Notes: generated from the sequence alone by a model not told the origin. Shown: positions 1-8,917, counted from the first letter of the stretch. The stretch is DNA of 64,000 nt from Pseudoxanthomonas sacheonensis (GCF_010093305.1 NZ_PDWS01000018.1:1-64000); one strand, 5' to 3'. Numbers and translations are program-made.

Positions 1-1949
1 GCGGTCACCGGATCGTAGCCCACCTGGGCCGCCACGATGCCGTTGACCGTGATCTTCTTGACCTGCCCGATCACCCACTTGCCCGTGTTGTTCTCGTATT
101 CGTAGCTCTCCTGCTTGGAGAACCCCAACGAGCTGGATTTGGTCGCGCTGGTTTGCTGGGCGAAGGCGTCGAAACAACGGACGGCGCCGCAGAGATCGAC
201 AGACGAGGAAAAGGTCGCGCCGTCCTGGGAAGTGACGGCCTGCAGCAACGGGCGGTGATATTCGGCCGTGAATCCGTCGCCCCCGGGCTTCAGACTGCTG
301 CCATAGCTGGCCGGATAAGCCTGATCCGCCCCGCTCAAATCGTAGGCGTTCTCGACCGTGCGCAGCACGGCGGTCTCGCCGGTGCCCTCCTCCACCTTGA
401 GCAGCTTGCCTTCGTTGTAGCGATAACTATTGCCATAGGTGTAGCGGATCCATTTTCCATTCGGACCGGTCACCGTGGTTTTGCTGGAACCTGCGCAACT
501 GTCGGAGGTGCAGTGGGGCAATGCGCAGTTGTAGGCGCTCCAGTTGCACACCGGATACATGATCGTCGTACCCGGATACCGGTAGCTGCTGATGCCGGGA
601 ACGTAGGAATAATTCCACTCCGCAGCCGCCAACCCGGGTCCGGAAACTCCTTTTTTCAACAACGTGAAGCTGTTGTCCGAGTTGGCCCACAAATTGACGT
701 CGTCGGTCGTATTGTTGCCGCTGCCTGCTGGCGCGCCTACGGGATAGGTCGTCACGTGCCCGCAGCTGACAGGCACGTTGCTGCGCCCGTGTTTCTGGAT
801 GTTGACCGTAAAAGTGCCCAGCGCTCCGGCGGGATGCTTGAGGGTCCCCACGGGCGCCAGCGATGCATTCAAGGGCGTTTCCGGATTGGTGCAGGAACGC
901 AGGATCTCCCCCGTGGGCGCTTCGTTGTACTTTATCTCGGCGTTGGTGAACTCCGCGAAGCCGATGTTCCAGGCGCTCCCGTCCGGCAGAGTCACCGAAC
1001 TCAGCGTCTTCCGGCCGGAAGAAGTATCCGCATAGGCATAGTTCCAGGAGCGGGTGCCATCGCTCACGCTGGAAACAAAGCTGCCTGAATAGCTGACCGT
1101 CAGCTGCCGGCCATCGCTGGCCTGCATGCCCGTCATGCGCGCCGGCGCATTCCATGCGTTGGAATAGGTATAAGTCACCCAGTTGCCGAAGCGGTCCTCG
1201 ACACGGGTGGCGTAGAGCGCATTCTTTCGCCGCGTCTGGTAGGCATAGACCGGATGCCCGTTCACATCCAGCATATTTCCCTTCATATCGGGCATGCGGT
1301 ACTGCGCCATCCAGTTGAACCAGTACCGCGTGCCATCGGCAGTGGTGGCGATGAACCCCTCTCCGGTCGCATTGAGCACCGTTGAAAGACAGGCGATATG
1401 GGTCTTGCCGTCGCCCGTCACCCAGGGGTAAGGCCCGCCGGACGATGGCTTGGCGATGGCCGGCTTGGCGACCAGTACATCGCCTCCCGACCCGGGCAGA
1501 TCGAGATTCAAGCCTTGCCAATAGTCTTCGTAAGTGTAGCCGCCACCAGGAAGAGCGGGAGGCGCGGCCACGGAGCAACGACTGCCCGGCGAGGCGCCAG
1601 GCGCATTCCAGTCGGGGGTATGCACGGCGTTTATGTTCGGAAGATCGACAGACCAGTCGGCGAGCATGTCCTCGCTGTAATAGTCCTTGCGGTTCATGAC
1701 CGTGTACGAGCGCGAGAAAGCCAGCGGCAAGCTGTCGTTGCCCGGCAGGCTCACGTCGGTCGCAGAGAACGACAAGGCGCCATTGGACAGCTGGACTTGA
1801 TCGCCCGCGAAGTCGGGCCCAAGCGGAGAAACGGCCTGACTGGCCTTCAAGCGTTGGCCGGTCTCCTGCCACGCGAACTTCCCCGCCGTCTGCGCGCTGG
1901 CAGAAACATGAAAGAACAACAGCATTACCGCTACGGCTACGCGAACCAT
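1..1949 (-). CDS. RHS/YD-repeat-type secreted protein, N-terminal part, runs off left edge
   Basis: The frame is open without a stop for 649 codons from ATG 1949 to the window edge, so the C-terminus is missing. Residues 1-20 look like a signal peptide (MVRVAVAVMLLFFHVSASAQ). After it comes the N-terminal region typical of xanthomonad RHS repeat proteins: a segment rich in SRSYTV / DWSVDLP, then YRFGNW/YTYSNAW-like YD motifs and strand-rich Tyr/Gly/Asn sequence. RHS proteins form a large beta-shell that often encloses a variable C-terminal toxin or enzyme, but that part is outside the window, so no toxin claim can be made. The small secreted gene 51 bp upstream on the same strand may be cotranscribed. 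A competing frame inside the gene (427-1872) has Arg-rich, atypical composition and is a shadow. The RHS family call is fairly sure; function is unknown. Confidence 0.75.
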   Translation of the reverse strand, partial: MVRVAVAVMLLFFHVSASAQTAGKFAWQETGQRLKASQAVSPLGPDFAGDQVQLSNGALSFSATDVSLPGNDSLPLAFSRSYTVMNRKDYYSEDMLADWSVDLPNINAVHTPDWNAPGASPGSRCSVAAPPALPGGGYTYEDYWQGLNLDLPGSGGDVLVAKPAIAKPSSGGPYPWVTGDGKTHIACLSTVLNATGEGFIATTADGTRYWFNWMAQYRMPDMKGNMLDVNGHPVYAYQTRRKNALYATRVEDRFGNWVTYTYSNAWNAPARMTGMQASDGRQLTVSYSGSFVSSVSDGTRSWNYAYADTSSGRKTLSSVTLPDGSAWNIGFAEFTNAEIKYNEAPTGEILRSCTNPETPLNASLAPVGTLKHPAGALGTFTVNIQKHGRSNVPVSCGHVTTYPVGAPAGSGNNTTDDVNLWANSDNSFTLLKKGVSGPGLAAAEWNYSYVPGISSYRYPGTTIMYPVCNWSAYNCALPHCTSDSCAGSSKTTVTGPNGKWIRYTYGNSYRYNEGKLLKVEEGTGETAVLRTVENAYDLSGADQAYPASYGSSLKPGGDGFTAEYHRPLLQAVTSQDGATFSSSVDLCGAVRCFDAFAQQTSATKSSSLGFSKQESYEYENNTGKWVIGQVKKITVNGIVAAQVGYDPVT

Positions 1950-2000
1950 CCTTTATCCCCGGGCTCCTGGAGCCGTTCTATGGCTATGCTTCGAATTCGG

Positions 2001-2333
2001 TTACTCGACCTGGTTCTCGCCGACGACGGCGTAGGTCTTGGAATCGACGAATATCTCGACGACTCTTTCGCCATTGACGGCCGCCTTCTCGGGATTGCTG
2101 ACCGTTATCTTGAAAACCAGCCGGCCCGTCGCCTCAGGAATGGCCTCGACGGTGTAGTCGCCGGAATCCAATCCGCGGGTGCGCGCCAGATAGCCGGCGA
2201 TCTCCACCGTGGCTTCCACGCGAATGCCGGACGACGCCTTTTCCGCTGTCTGCGCCAACAACGACAGCGGCAGCAAAGCCGCCAACAGGAAAACAAATCT
2301 TTGCGACCCTCTGCCCACACGCGCCCCCTGCAT
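2001..2333 (-). CDS. small secreted protein of unknown function upstream of the RHS gene
   Basis: 110 codons. Residues 1-28 form a classical signal peptide with basic start (RVGRGSQR) and hydrophobic core (FVFLLAALLPLSLLA), followed by likely cleavage near AQ. The mature part is about 82 residues, acidic and strand-like, with no Cys pair and no motif I recognise. It lies 51 bp upstream of the RHS gene on the same strand, with no terminator between them, so the two are probably one transcript. A secreted accessory or chaperone for the RHS protein is possible but only an inference from position. The ATG has no strong ribosome binding site. Confidence 0.55.
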   Translation of the reverse strand: MQGARVGRGSQRFVFLLAALLPLSLLAQTAEKASSGIRVEATVEIAGYLARTRGLDSGDYTVEAIPEATGRLVFKITVSNPEKAAVNGERVVEIFVDSKTYAVVGENQVE

Positions 2334-2689
2334 CGGCTTAAGAAAATCCCCGCCCCGCTCAGAACCTCATTGCGAGGCGCTGCCGCGTCTGTATATCCCG
2401 CGCGTTGCCGAAAGGCAACGGTTGACGATTAATGTTCCACGGCTCACGGCATGCAACCGGGACATGCCGCCTTTGGGCGGAATGCTTACAGTCGTTTTTC
2501 GCCCGAAAGGGCTTACGTATCTTTACGAAAAAAGCGGGCCGAAGCCCGCTTTTCTTCAAATCCGGCAAGAAAGCAACAGCTTACTCGGCCGCCACGCCCT
2601 AACCTTCTTCCGCGACCTTCATCGACAATAGAAATCATGTCTTTCCGAGTGGGTGCGCCCCGACCTGCATCGTGCACGTCCTTGCAATG
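2334..2689. other. intergenic region with a terminator; no gene seen
   Basis: 356 bp between the small secreted gene and the PQQ dehydrogenase gene, both read leftward. It holds the terminator at 2528-2554 and presumably the promoter of the small secreted gene/RHS unit. Short open frames here on either strand lack a ribosome binding site and have atypical composition. Confidence 0.5.
2528..2554 (-). terminator. rho-independent terminator after the PQQ dehydrogenase gene
   Basis: Perfect 7-bp stem AGCGGGC/GCCCGCT with a 4-nt loop. Read leftward it is followed by six T, and by four T read rightward, so it can work both ways. It lies about 135 bp past the stop of the leftward sugar dehydrogenase gene and insulates it from the RHS unit. 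Confidence 0.75.
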
Positions 2690-3862
2690 CTAAAGGACCG
2701 TCGGCGTAATCCGCAACACCTTCCCATCCACCGCATCCGTCAACACATAAATCGCCCCCTCCGGTCCCTGCCGCACATCGCGGATGCGCTGCTGCAACGC
2801 ACCGAGCAAACGCTCTTCGTGCGTAACTTTGTCGCCATCCAACTCCAAACGAATCAACTCACTCGACGCCAACGCACCAAGAAACAAATTGCCGCGCCAT
2901 TGCGGAAACAGATCGCCGGTATAGAACGCCATGCCGCTAAGTCCTGGCGATACCGCCCAGACATGGTGAGGCTGCTCCATACCCGGCGCCGAATTGCCGA
3001 CCGATCCGGGCACGGGCTCGCCGCTGTAATCCTTGCCATGAGTGATGACCGGCCAACCATAATTGCGTCCGGCTTGCGGAATATTGAGTTCGTCGCCGCC
3101 CATCGGGCCGTGTTCGCTGGTCCATATCTGCCGCGTCACCGGATGCAGCGCGGCGCCCTGCATGTTGCGGTGGCCGTACGACCAGATTTCCCCTCTTGCG
3201 CCGGTACGCTTGACGAAGGGATTGTCGTCGGGAATGCGACCGTCAGGCCAAATCCGCACCAGCTTGCCTTGCAGCTTGTCCAATTCCTGCGCGGCAGCGG
3301 CCGCCACGCGGTTGTCGCCCTGGGTGATGAACAGATGCCCGGCATCGTCGAAGACCAGGCGTGAACCCACATGAGTGCCGTGCGAAAGTTTCGGCTCCTG
3401 GCGATAGACCACCTTCGTATCCTGCAGCGCCCCGCCCTGCAGGCGCCCGCGCACCACCGAGGTGCCGGCCTTGTTGCCGCGCAGGGTGGGCTCGGCAAAG
3501 GACAGATAGACCAGGTTGTCGCTGGCGAAGGTCGGCGATACCGCCACATCCAGCAGACCGGCCTGGCCATCGACGAAGATCTTCGGCAAGCCCGTGATGG
3601 GCGCCGACACCTCGCCCGCTGCGGAAATACGGCGCAGGCGGCCAGGCCTTTCGGTGACCAGCATGTCGCCGCCCGGCAGGAAGGCCAGCCCCCACGGATG
3701 CTCCAGGCCGGCGACCAGCTCGGTCACCGCGTAAGACCCCTTCTCGGACGCGTGCACGGTGGGCGCTGCGTTCACCGCACGCGGCTCACTGGCCGGGGAA
3801 GCAGGCTCCTTGCCGCCGCAAGCCGACAGGCCGAGCAACAGGAGGACAGCCAGAATGCGCAT
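2690..3862 (-). CDS. PQQ-dependent aldose sugar dehydrogenase family lipoprotein
   Basis: 390 aa. The start at 3862 was chosen because it begins directly with a lipoprotein signal, MRILAVLLLLGLSAC with lipobox LSAC and lipidated Cys15; the longer frame to TTG 3979 adds 39 unlikely residues. The rest matches the soluble glucose/sorbosone dehydrogenase (YliI/Asd) beta-propeller: GLEHPWGLAFLPGGDMLVTERPG near the N-terminus, then LSHGTHVGSRLVFD, then GDNR, then SYGHRNMQGAALHP and a WTSEHGPMGGDELN segment, which supply PQQ and Ca2+ contacts in this family. It probably oxidises aldoses in the periplasm, passing electrons to the respiratory chain. The gene stands alone, with its own terminator, and diverges from the ACP operon. 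Confidence 0.85.
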   Translation of the reverse strand: MRILAVLLLLGLSACGGKEPASPASEPRAVNAAPTVHASEKGSYAVTELVAGLEHPWGLAFLPGGDMLVTERPGRLRRISAAGEVSAPITGLPKIFVDGQAGLLDVAVSPTFASDNLVYLSFAEPTLRGNKAGTSVVRGRLQGGALQDTKVVYRQEPKLSHGTHVGSRLVFDDAGHLFITQGDNRVAAAAAQELDKLQGKLVRIWPDGRIPDDNPFVKRTGARGEIWSYGHRNMQGAALHPVTRQIWTSEHGPMGGDELNIPQAGRNYGWPVITHGKDYSGEPVPGSVGNSAPGMEQPHHVWAVSPGLSGMAFYTGDLFPQWRGNLFLGALASSELIRLELDGDKVTHEERLLGALQQRIRDVRQGPEGAIYVLTDAVDGKVLRITPTVL

Positions 3863-4023
3863 GGCAACGACTCCGTGGAAATGCAGGGATGCCCGGATGT
3901 TAGCACCCGCTTCCGGTAGCGGGCGGGAGACGGCGGCGCCCGGCCTCCTTGCCCGCGTACTGGCCGGAATCAGGCCCAACCCGCGTTCATGTTGTTAGCA
4001 CCAAGGGAGATTGGGGGATCCGC

Positions 4024-4272
4024 ATGCAGCACAAGCAACAGATCAAGAAATTCATACTGGAGAACTTCCTGTTCTCGGACGACGAGTCCGCGATAGGGGA
4101 CCAGGACTCGTTGATACGTGGCGGCATCATCGATTCGACGGGCATCCACGAACTGATCTTCTTCCTGGAAGACGAGTTCAAACTGACCATCGTGCCGGAT
4201 GAAATGATCCCGGCGAATTTCGATTCGATCCAGACCGTCGACGAATTCGTCCGCCGCAAACTCGCCGTCTGA
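4024..4272 (+). CDS. acyl carrier protein
   Basis: 82 aa, acidic, with the phosphopantetheine attachment motif DST in GGIIDSTGIHEL (Ser38). Start ATG 4024 follows an AGGGAG ribosome binding site; the upstream in-frame extension is not protein-like. It is the first gene of a tight rightward run with the acyl-CoA ligase 14 bp downstream, the NadE-like gene and the GNAT gene, so it is probably a dedicated carrier loaded by that ligase rather than the fatty-acid AcpP. Similar ACP-ligase pairs occur in exosortase/polysaccharide loci. Confidence 0.85.
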   Translation: MQHKQQIKKFILENFLFSDDESAIGDQDSLIRGGIIDSTGIHELIFFLEDEFKLTIVPDEMIPANFDSIQTVDEFVRRKLAV

Positions 4273-4286
4273 CCAGCAGGCCGCAC

Positions 4287-5792
4287 GTGAACGGATTACC
4301 TGGCCGCGTCGCCCGCATCGCCCGGGAAACACCGCAGCGCACCGCTTTGGTGGATGGTGCGCGCATAATCGATTACGGCCAGTTCTGGCAGCAGGCGCAG
4401 GCTTTCGCTACTCGGCTGCACGAACAGGGCCTGGCGAAGGGCGATCGCCTGGCCTTGTTACTACCCAATCGCATCGAAGCCGCCGTCGCCTGCTATGGCG
4501 GCTGGCTGGCCGGTGCCGTGGTGGTGCCGTTGAACGCGCAGGCGCGCGAGCGTGATTTCGCGCCCTGGTTACAGCATTGCGGCGCCCGCCATGTGGTCTA
4601 CGAACAAGGCCACCGCGATGCGGAGCTGGCGCTGGAGCAGATCGGATACGGCGGTAGCCGCACCGTGCTGGCGGATGGGGAGCCCTTGCTTCCGTCGTCT
4701 GAAGAAACAGCCGCACCGGAAATCCAGATAGTCGAAGACAGCGACACCGCGCTGATTCTCTATACCTCCGGCACCACAGGCGCACCGAAAGGAGTGATGC
4801 TCAGCCACGCCAATCTCGCCGCCAATGCCGAAGCGGTGGTGTCCTACCTTGGACTGGGACCGGAAGACCGCGTGCTCAGCGTGCTTCCTTTCTATTACGC
4901 CTACGGCGCATCGGTCCTGCATACCCATCTCATCAGCGGCGCCTGCGTGGTGCTGGCGCCCAACCTGCTGTTTCCGCACTTGGTGCTGCAGTCGCTTTCG
5001 CAGGAACGCGCCACCGGATTTTCCGGCGTGCCTTCGACCTATGCGCTTCTGCTTCAGCACACCGCCTTGGGCGAATACGATTTCTCTTCGCTGCGCTACC
5101 TGACCCAGGCCGGCGGGGCGATGTCGCCGCAGCTGACCCAGCGCCTGCGCGCCGCCCTGCCCCATCCGCGCTTGTTCGTGATGTACGGGCAGACCGAGGC
5201 GACCTCGCGCATCAGCTGGTTGCCGCCGGAAAAACTGGACGAGAAACTGGGTTCGGTGGGCATTCCCGTGCAAGGCATGCGATGGAAGGTCCTGCGCGAA
5301 GACAGCAGTCCCGCCGACGTCGGTGAAAGCGGCGAAGTGTGGGTGCAAGGCCCCAACGTGATGCAGGGCTACTGGGACAACGCGGCCGCCACCGCCAGCG
5401 TGCTCGCCGAAGGCTGGCTGCGTACCGGCGATGTGGGTTACCTGGACGGCGACGGCTACCTGTTCCTGCAAGGACGCCGCAGCGACATGATCAAGACCGG
5501 CGCGCACCGCGTGCACCCTACCGACGTGGAGGAAGTGATCGCCGAAATTCCGGGCGTGACCGAAGTGGCCGTTGTCGGCGTGGAAGACGAAATCCTGGGC
5601 CAGGTGATCAAGGCTTTCGTCGTCGCCAGCGACCTGCCGCCGCGCGCGGAAGACCGCATCAAGGCGCATTGTCGCGCCCGCTTGGCCCCCTACAAGATCC
5701 CCAAACACGTCGCCTTCGTCGACGCCCTGCCGCGCACCGCTTCCGGCAAGGTCCGGCGCGTCCAACTGATGGAACCACAGAGCACAACATGA
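4287..5792 (+). CDS. AMP-forming acyl-CoA/acyl-ACP ligase
   Basis: 501 aa, GTG start. It belongs to the ANL adenylating superfamily: P-loop-like A3 motif YTSGTTGAPKG at 159-169, A5 motif YGQTEAT at 300-306, the hinge region GDVGYLDGDGYL, and the C-terminal catalytic Lys in ASGKVRR. It activates a carboxylic acid as acyl-AMP and transfers it to a thiol, here most likely the phosphopantetheine of the ACP encoded 14 bp upstream. The type resembles ligases associated with exosortase A/polysaccharide clusters (TIGR03098-like, from memory). Substrate is unknown. It overlaps the next gene by 4 bp (ATGA). Confidence 0.85.
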   Translation: MNGLPGRVARIARETPQRTALVDGARIIDYGQFWQQAQAFATRLHEQGLAKGDRLALLLPNRIEAAVACYGGWLAGAVVVPLNAQARERDFAPWLQHCGARHVVYEQGHRDAELALEQIGYGGSRTVLADGEPLLPSSEETAAPEIQIVEDSDTALILYTSGTTGAPKGVMLSHANLAANAEAVVSYLGLGPEDRVLSVLPFYYAYGASVLHTHLISGACVVLAPNLLFPHLVLQSLSQERATGFSGVPSTYALLLQHTALGEYDFSSLRYLTQAGGAMSPQLTQRLRAALPHPRLFVMYGQTEATSRISWLPPEKLDEKLGSVGIPVQGMRWKVLREDSSPADVGESGEVWVQGPNVMQGYWDNAAATASVLAEGWLRTGDVGYLDGDGYLFLQGRRSDMIKTGAHRVHPTDVEEVIAEIPGVTEVAVVGVEDEILGQVIKAFVVASDLPPRAEDRIKAHCRARLAPYKIPKHVAFVDALPRTASGKVRRVQLMEPQSTT

Positions 5793-6769
5793 CCACTCTC
5801 GACGCCAGCACCCTTGATATCGACTACGAAGCCGAAGCGGATCGCATCGCTGCGAAACTGCGCGAAGTCACCGCGCGGCAGCTGCACCGACGCGGCCTGG
5901 TGGTAGCCATTTCCGGCGGCATCGACAGTTCGGTCAGCGCCGCGCTGGCGGTGCGGGCGCTGGGCCCCGATCGCGTGTTCACCCTGATCCTGCCCGAACA
6001 GGACTCCTCCGACGACAGCGCCGCGCGTGCGCATATCCTGGCCAAGCATCTTGGCGTGCGCACCGAGACGGTGGACATCGCGCCCGCACTGGCCGCGATA
6101 GGCTGCTACACGGCGCGCGACGCAGCGGTGCGGCATGCCTTGCCGGAATACGGCGAAGGCTGGAAATTCAAGATCGTGATCGACGGCGGCACCGAAGGCC
6201 GCATCAACCGCTTCCGCCTGATCGCGCAATCTTCCGACGGTGCGATGGTCGAACGCGAGTTGCCGCTGCAGGATTACCTGACCATTGTGGCGGCCACCAA
6301 TTTCAAGCAGCGCATCCGCAAGACCCTGGAGTACTTCCATGCCGACCGCCTGAACTACGGCGTGGTGGGCACGCCCAACCGGGTGGAATACGACCAGGGT
6401 TTCTTCGTCAAGAACGGCGACGGTTCTGCCGACGTCAAGCCCATCGCGCATCTATACAAATCGCAGGTGTACGGCATGGCGCGTCACCTGGGCCTGCCGG
6501 AGCGCGTCTGCGCCGCCATTCCCACCACCGACACCTACAGCCTCAGCCAGGGCCAGGACGAATTCTATTTCGCCCTGCCCTACCAGCAGATGGACATCGC
6601 CCTGTGGGCGCTCAACCACGACGTGCCCGCGAGCGGCCTGGCTGCGGCGCTCAAGATCAGCGAAACGCAGGCGCAGGCGGTGTATGAAGACATCCGCAAC
6701 AAGCGCCGCACCACCCGTTACCTGCATCAGGCCCCGGTACTGATGAGTCCGGTGGTCGAACTCGACTGA
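5789..6769 (+). CDS. NAD synthase-family ATP pyrophosphatase (NadE-like) in a polysaccharide locus
   Basis: 326 aa. Start ATG 5789 overlaps the ligase stop by 4 bp; upstream sequence in this frame is a shadow of the ligase. The PP-loop motif SGGIDSS is at 42-48, and the NadE-specific block is present (LNYGVVGTPNRVEYDQ followed by GFFVKNGDGSADVKPI and LYKSQV). Ammonia-dependent NadE amidates deamido-NAD through an adenylate. This copy is longer than usual (about 270 aa), with an extra segment around residues 120-160 (FKIVIDGGTEGRINRF region). Placement between an acyl ligase and a GNAT suggests it amidates or adenylates a sugar or carrier-bound acid rather than making NAD, but this is inference; housekeeping NAD synthesis cannot be excluded. 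Confidence 0.75.
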   Translation: MTTLDASTLDIDYEAEADRIAAKLREVTARQLHRRGLVVAISGGIDSSVSAALAVRALGPDRVFTLILPEQDSSDDSAARAHILAKHLGVRTETVDIAPALAAIGCYTARDAAVRHALPEYGEGWKFKIVIDGGTEGRINRFRLIAQSSDGAMVERELPLQDYLTIVAATNFKQRIRKTLEYFHADRLNYGVVGTPNRVEYDQGFFVKNGDGSADVKPIAHLYKSQVYGMARHLGLPERVCAAIPTTDTYSLSQGQDEFYFALPYQQMDIALWALNHDVPASGLAAALKISETQAQAVYEDIRNKRRTTRYLHQAPVLMSPVVELD

Positions 6770-6774
6770 ACCCG

Positions 6775-7833
6775 ATGAACGATCTGTCGCCGCCGCCGCA
6801 GTACGTGACCCGCGACGGCGACGCCTTGCGCGACCGCGATACCGTGCTGTCGATCTGGCACGGCAACCTGGGGCAGGAAGATCGCATTGCGGCGAAGTAC
6901 GAATGGTTCTATCTGGGCTGTCCGTTCGGGCCGCCTGTATTGCAGCTGCTGCACTACACGCCCGATGCCACGGATATAGGCACCGCCTGCGCGGGCCGCC
7001 GCCGCATGCTGTGGCGTGGCGAGGAGATACGCGCCGGCGTGCTGGTGGATCTGACGGTGACGCCGGCGCATCGTTCGCTGGGTCCGGCCCTCATCCTGCA
7101 ACAGGGATTGATCCAGTCGGGCCGGCAGCAGCTGGATCTGCTGTACGGATTTCCCAATCCCAAGGCGGCCGCGGTTTTCAAGCGCATCGGCTACGAAAAA
7201 TTCACCGACATCGTGCGTCATGCGCACGTGCTGCGCCATGCGGGATATCTGCGCAACAAGCTTCCCGCTTGGCTCGCCGTGCCCTTGGGCGCACTGGCGG
7301 ATATGGTGTTCGCGGCAAAGGACAGGCTGGCGCGCGCTTTCGGGCCGCGGTTGGCTTATGCGTGGTCGGATCGTGCCGATCCGGCGATGGACCGATTGTG
7401 GCGGGATTCGGAAAAAGGCAGCGGGCTGCTGGCCATTCGCGACAGCAAACATTGCAAATGGCGGTTCGACGACTCCCCTTTGGTGCGCACGCGCTACCTG
7501 TTCCTCACTGCAGCGGGCGATGCGGGCATGCAAGCCTGGTTCGCCACGCAGGTGGAAGCGGGCACCCTGCATGTGCGCGACTTCTGGTCGGCCGCCGGCC
7601 GCGGCCGCATGGAACGTTCGCATCTGCTGGCATTGCTATGCGCCGCGCGCGAAGCCGGCCACGCATCGGTTTCCATGGAGATCGCAGCCGACGATGCGCG
7701 CCTGGAAAACTGGAAGCGTTGCGGCTTCGTCGAACGCAGCCGCCGGCCTGTGTTCGGCCGCTGGAGCCGTGACGAAACAGCGGATCCTCAGGCGATGGAT
7801 CTGTTCCTGACTTCCGCGGATGAAGACGAATAG
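6775..7833 (+). CDS. GNAT-type acyltransferase with two GNAT-like halves
   Basis: 352 aa, ATG start 5 bp after the NadE-like stop, so part of the same operon. The N-terminal half (about 10-180) looks like a GNAT fold: GVLVDLTVTPAHRSLGPALIL, then YGFPNPKAAAVFKRIGYEK, the usual beta4-alpha-beta signature. The C-terminal half has a second degenerate GNAT-like end (LENWKRCGFVERSRRPVFG). Such proteins N-acetylate amino sugars or transfer acyl groups during polysaccharide building. With the ACP and ligase upstream, acyl transfer from the ACP onto a sugar is plausible. Last gene of the rightward run; 64 bp separate it from the converging deacetylase gene. Confidence 0.65.
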   Translation: MNDLSPPPQYVTRDGDALRDRDTVLSIWHGNLGQEDRIAAKYEWFYLGCPFGPPVLQLLHYTPDATDIGTACAGRRRMLWRGEEIRAGVLVDLTVTPAHRSLGPALILQQGLIQSGRQQLDLLYGFPNPKAAAVFKRIGYEKFTDIVRHAHVLRHAGYLRNKLPAWLAVPLGALADMVFAAKDRLARAFGPRLAYAWSDRADPAMDRLWRDSEKGSGLLAIRDSKHCKWRFDDSPLVRTRYLFLTAAGDAGMQAWFATQVEAGTLHVRDFWSAAGRGRMERSHLLALLCAAREAGHASVSMEIAADDARLENWKRCGFVERSRRPVFGRWSRDETADPQAMDLFLTSADEDE

Positions 7834-7897
7834 TCCAGCGAGTCTGCGTGCCCGGGAATTCCAGGCGATGCGTGCCGGCGCCGTTGCCGCCCGCGCG

Positions 7898-8917
7898 TCA
7901 GGCCAACCGTCTGCTCTGCCTGCGGAACAGGTAAAGCGCCAGCCAATCGGGACGGAACCGCCCCTTCGCATCGACCACCGTATCGGTTTCGAAGCCCGTC
8001 CGTCCCAGCAACCAGCCAGGCTTTGGCGCCACCGGGTTGAGCACCGGCACGCTGGTGAATACGAGTTCGTAACCCGCCTGGCGGGCGCGCTCGGCGATTT
8101 CCGGCGTATGGGCGCCATGCGGAAACGACATGGATTCGGCGTTGGGAAGCGGCTGCCCGAGATGCCGCGCCAACTCTGTCCGCGCACCGCCCAGTTCGGC
8201 GTCCACATCGGCCGCGCGCGTCATAGGCGTGTGGGTCTTGCCATGCAGGCCCAGCGCTACTCCACCTGCCTGCAACTTGCGCAGTTCGCCCACATCGACC
8301 ATGTGCCGAAGGCCGTCATCGAGCGCCTGCAGATATGGGGCCAGTATTTCGTCCCTGCGCCCGGCATCTATTTTTTCGAGCCTGGCGATGGCGTTGCGCA
8401 GCGAGCCCATCGACTCGTCCTGCGGCGTCCACGCTTCGGCCAGCGCGGGCGCCATGGCGCGGGCCAGCTCATCCACCCGCAACAGGCCGCGGCGCCAGGC
8501 GGAAATCAGGCGCTCCTGAAAAAAGGGCTGCTGCGTTCCCACTGCGTCGGCCACCACGAACATCAATCCCGGCAATCCTGCGCGCTGCAGCTCCGGCAAT
8601 GCGTAGTCGGCATTGTCGGACCAGCCGTCGTCGAAGGTGATCAGCAACGCATGCGGCGGCAATGCCGCGCCGGTGCGGTGCGCTTCCAGCACCTGCTGCA
8701 GCGAGACGACGTTGTAATGGCGCTTGAAGAACGCCAGCGATTCGGAAAGATGGGCGATGGACAGCGTGTAGTCGGGATCGCAGGTACGCCAGCGCGGATC
8801 TTCCGGACTCAGCGTGCGGTGGAACATCACCACGGTTAGACTGCCGGCATTGCGCAGGCGGTGGTAGAGGCCCAGCAGACCGCTGGCGTAAAGCAGTTTT
8901 TTGGAGAAGTCCTTCAT
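7898..8917 (-). CDS. polysaccharide deacetylase (NodB homology) family protein
   Basis: 339 aa. Start at 8917 gives the natural MKDFSKKLLYASG beginning. NodB motifs seen: VVMFHR at the start of the barrel, TFDDGWSDN (motif 1, catalytic and metal Asp), HGKTHTPM (motif 2 position, metal His) and SFPHGAHTPEI (motif 3 position). No signal peptide; the N-terminal 25 residues are weakly hydrophobic. It probably removes N-acetyl groups from a lipid-linked or growing polysaccharide of the surrounding locus. Its start codon overlaps the divergent glycosyltransferase start, so its promoter must lie inside that gene; a TATAAT is present on this strand at 8943-8948. Confidence 0.8.
   Translation of the reverse strand: MKDFSKKLLYASGLLGLYHRLRNAGSLTVVMFHRTLSPEDPRWRTCDPDYTLSIAHLSESLAFFKRHYNVVSLQQVLEAHRTGAALPPHALLITFDDGWSDNADYALPELQRAGLPGLMFVVADAVGTQQPFFQERLISAWRRGLLRVDELARAMAPALAEAWTPQDESMGSLRNAIARLEKIDAGRRDEILAPYLQALDDGLRHMVDVGELRKLQAGGVALGLHGKTHTPMTRAADVDAELGGARTELARHLGQPLPNAESMSFPHGAHTPEIAERARQAGYELVFTSVPVLNPVAPKPGWLLGRTGFETDTVVDAKGRFRPDWLALYLFRRQSRRLA

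Noticed and set aside
427-1872. A 481-codon minus-strand frame inside the RHS gene
   Set aside because: It is a shifted frame; the RHS frame is open across the whole stretch and has a signal peptide and YD motifs.
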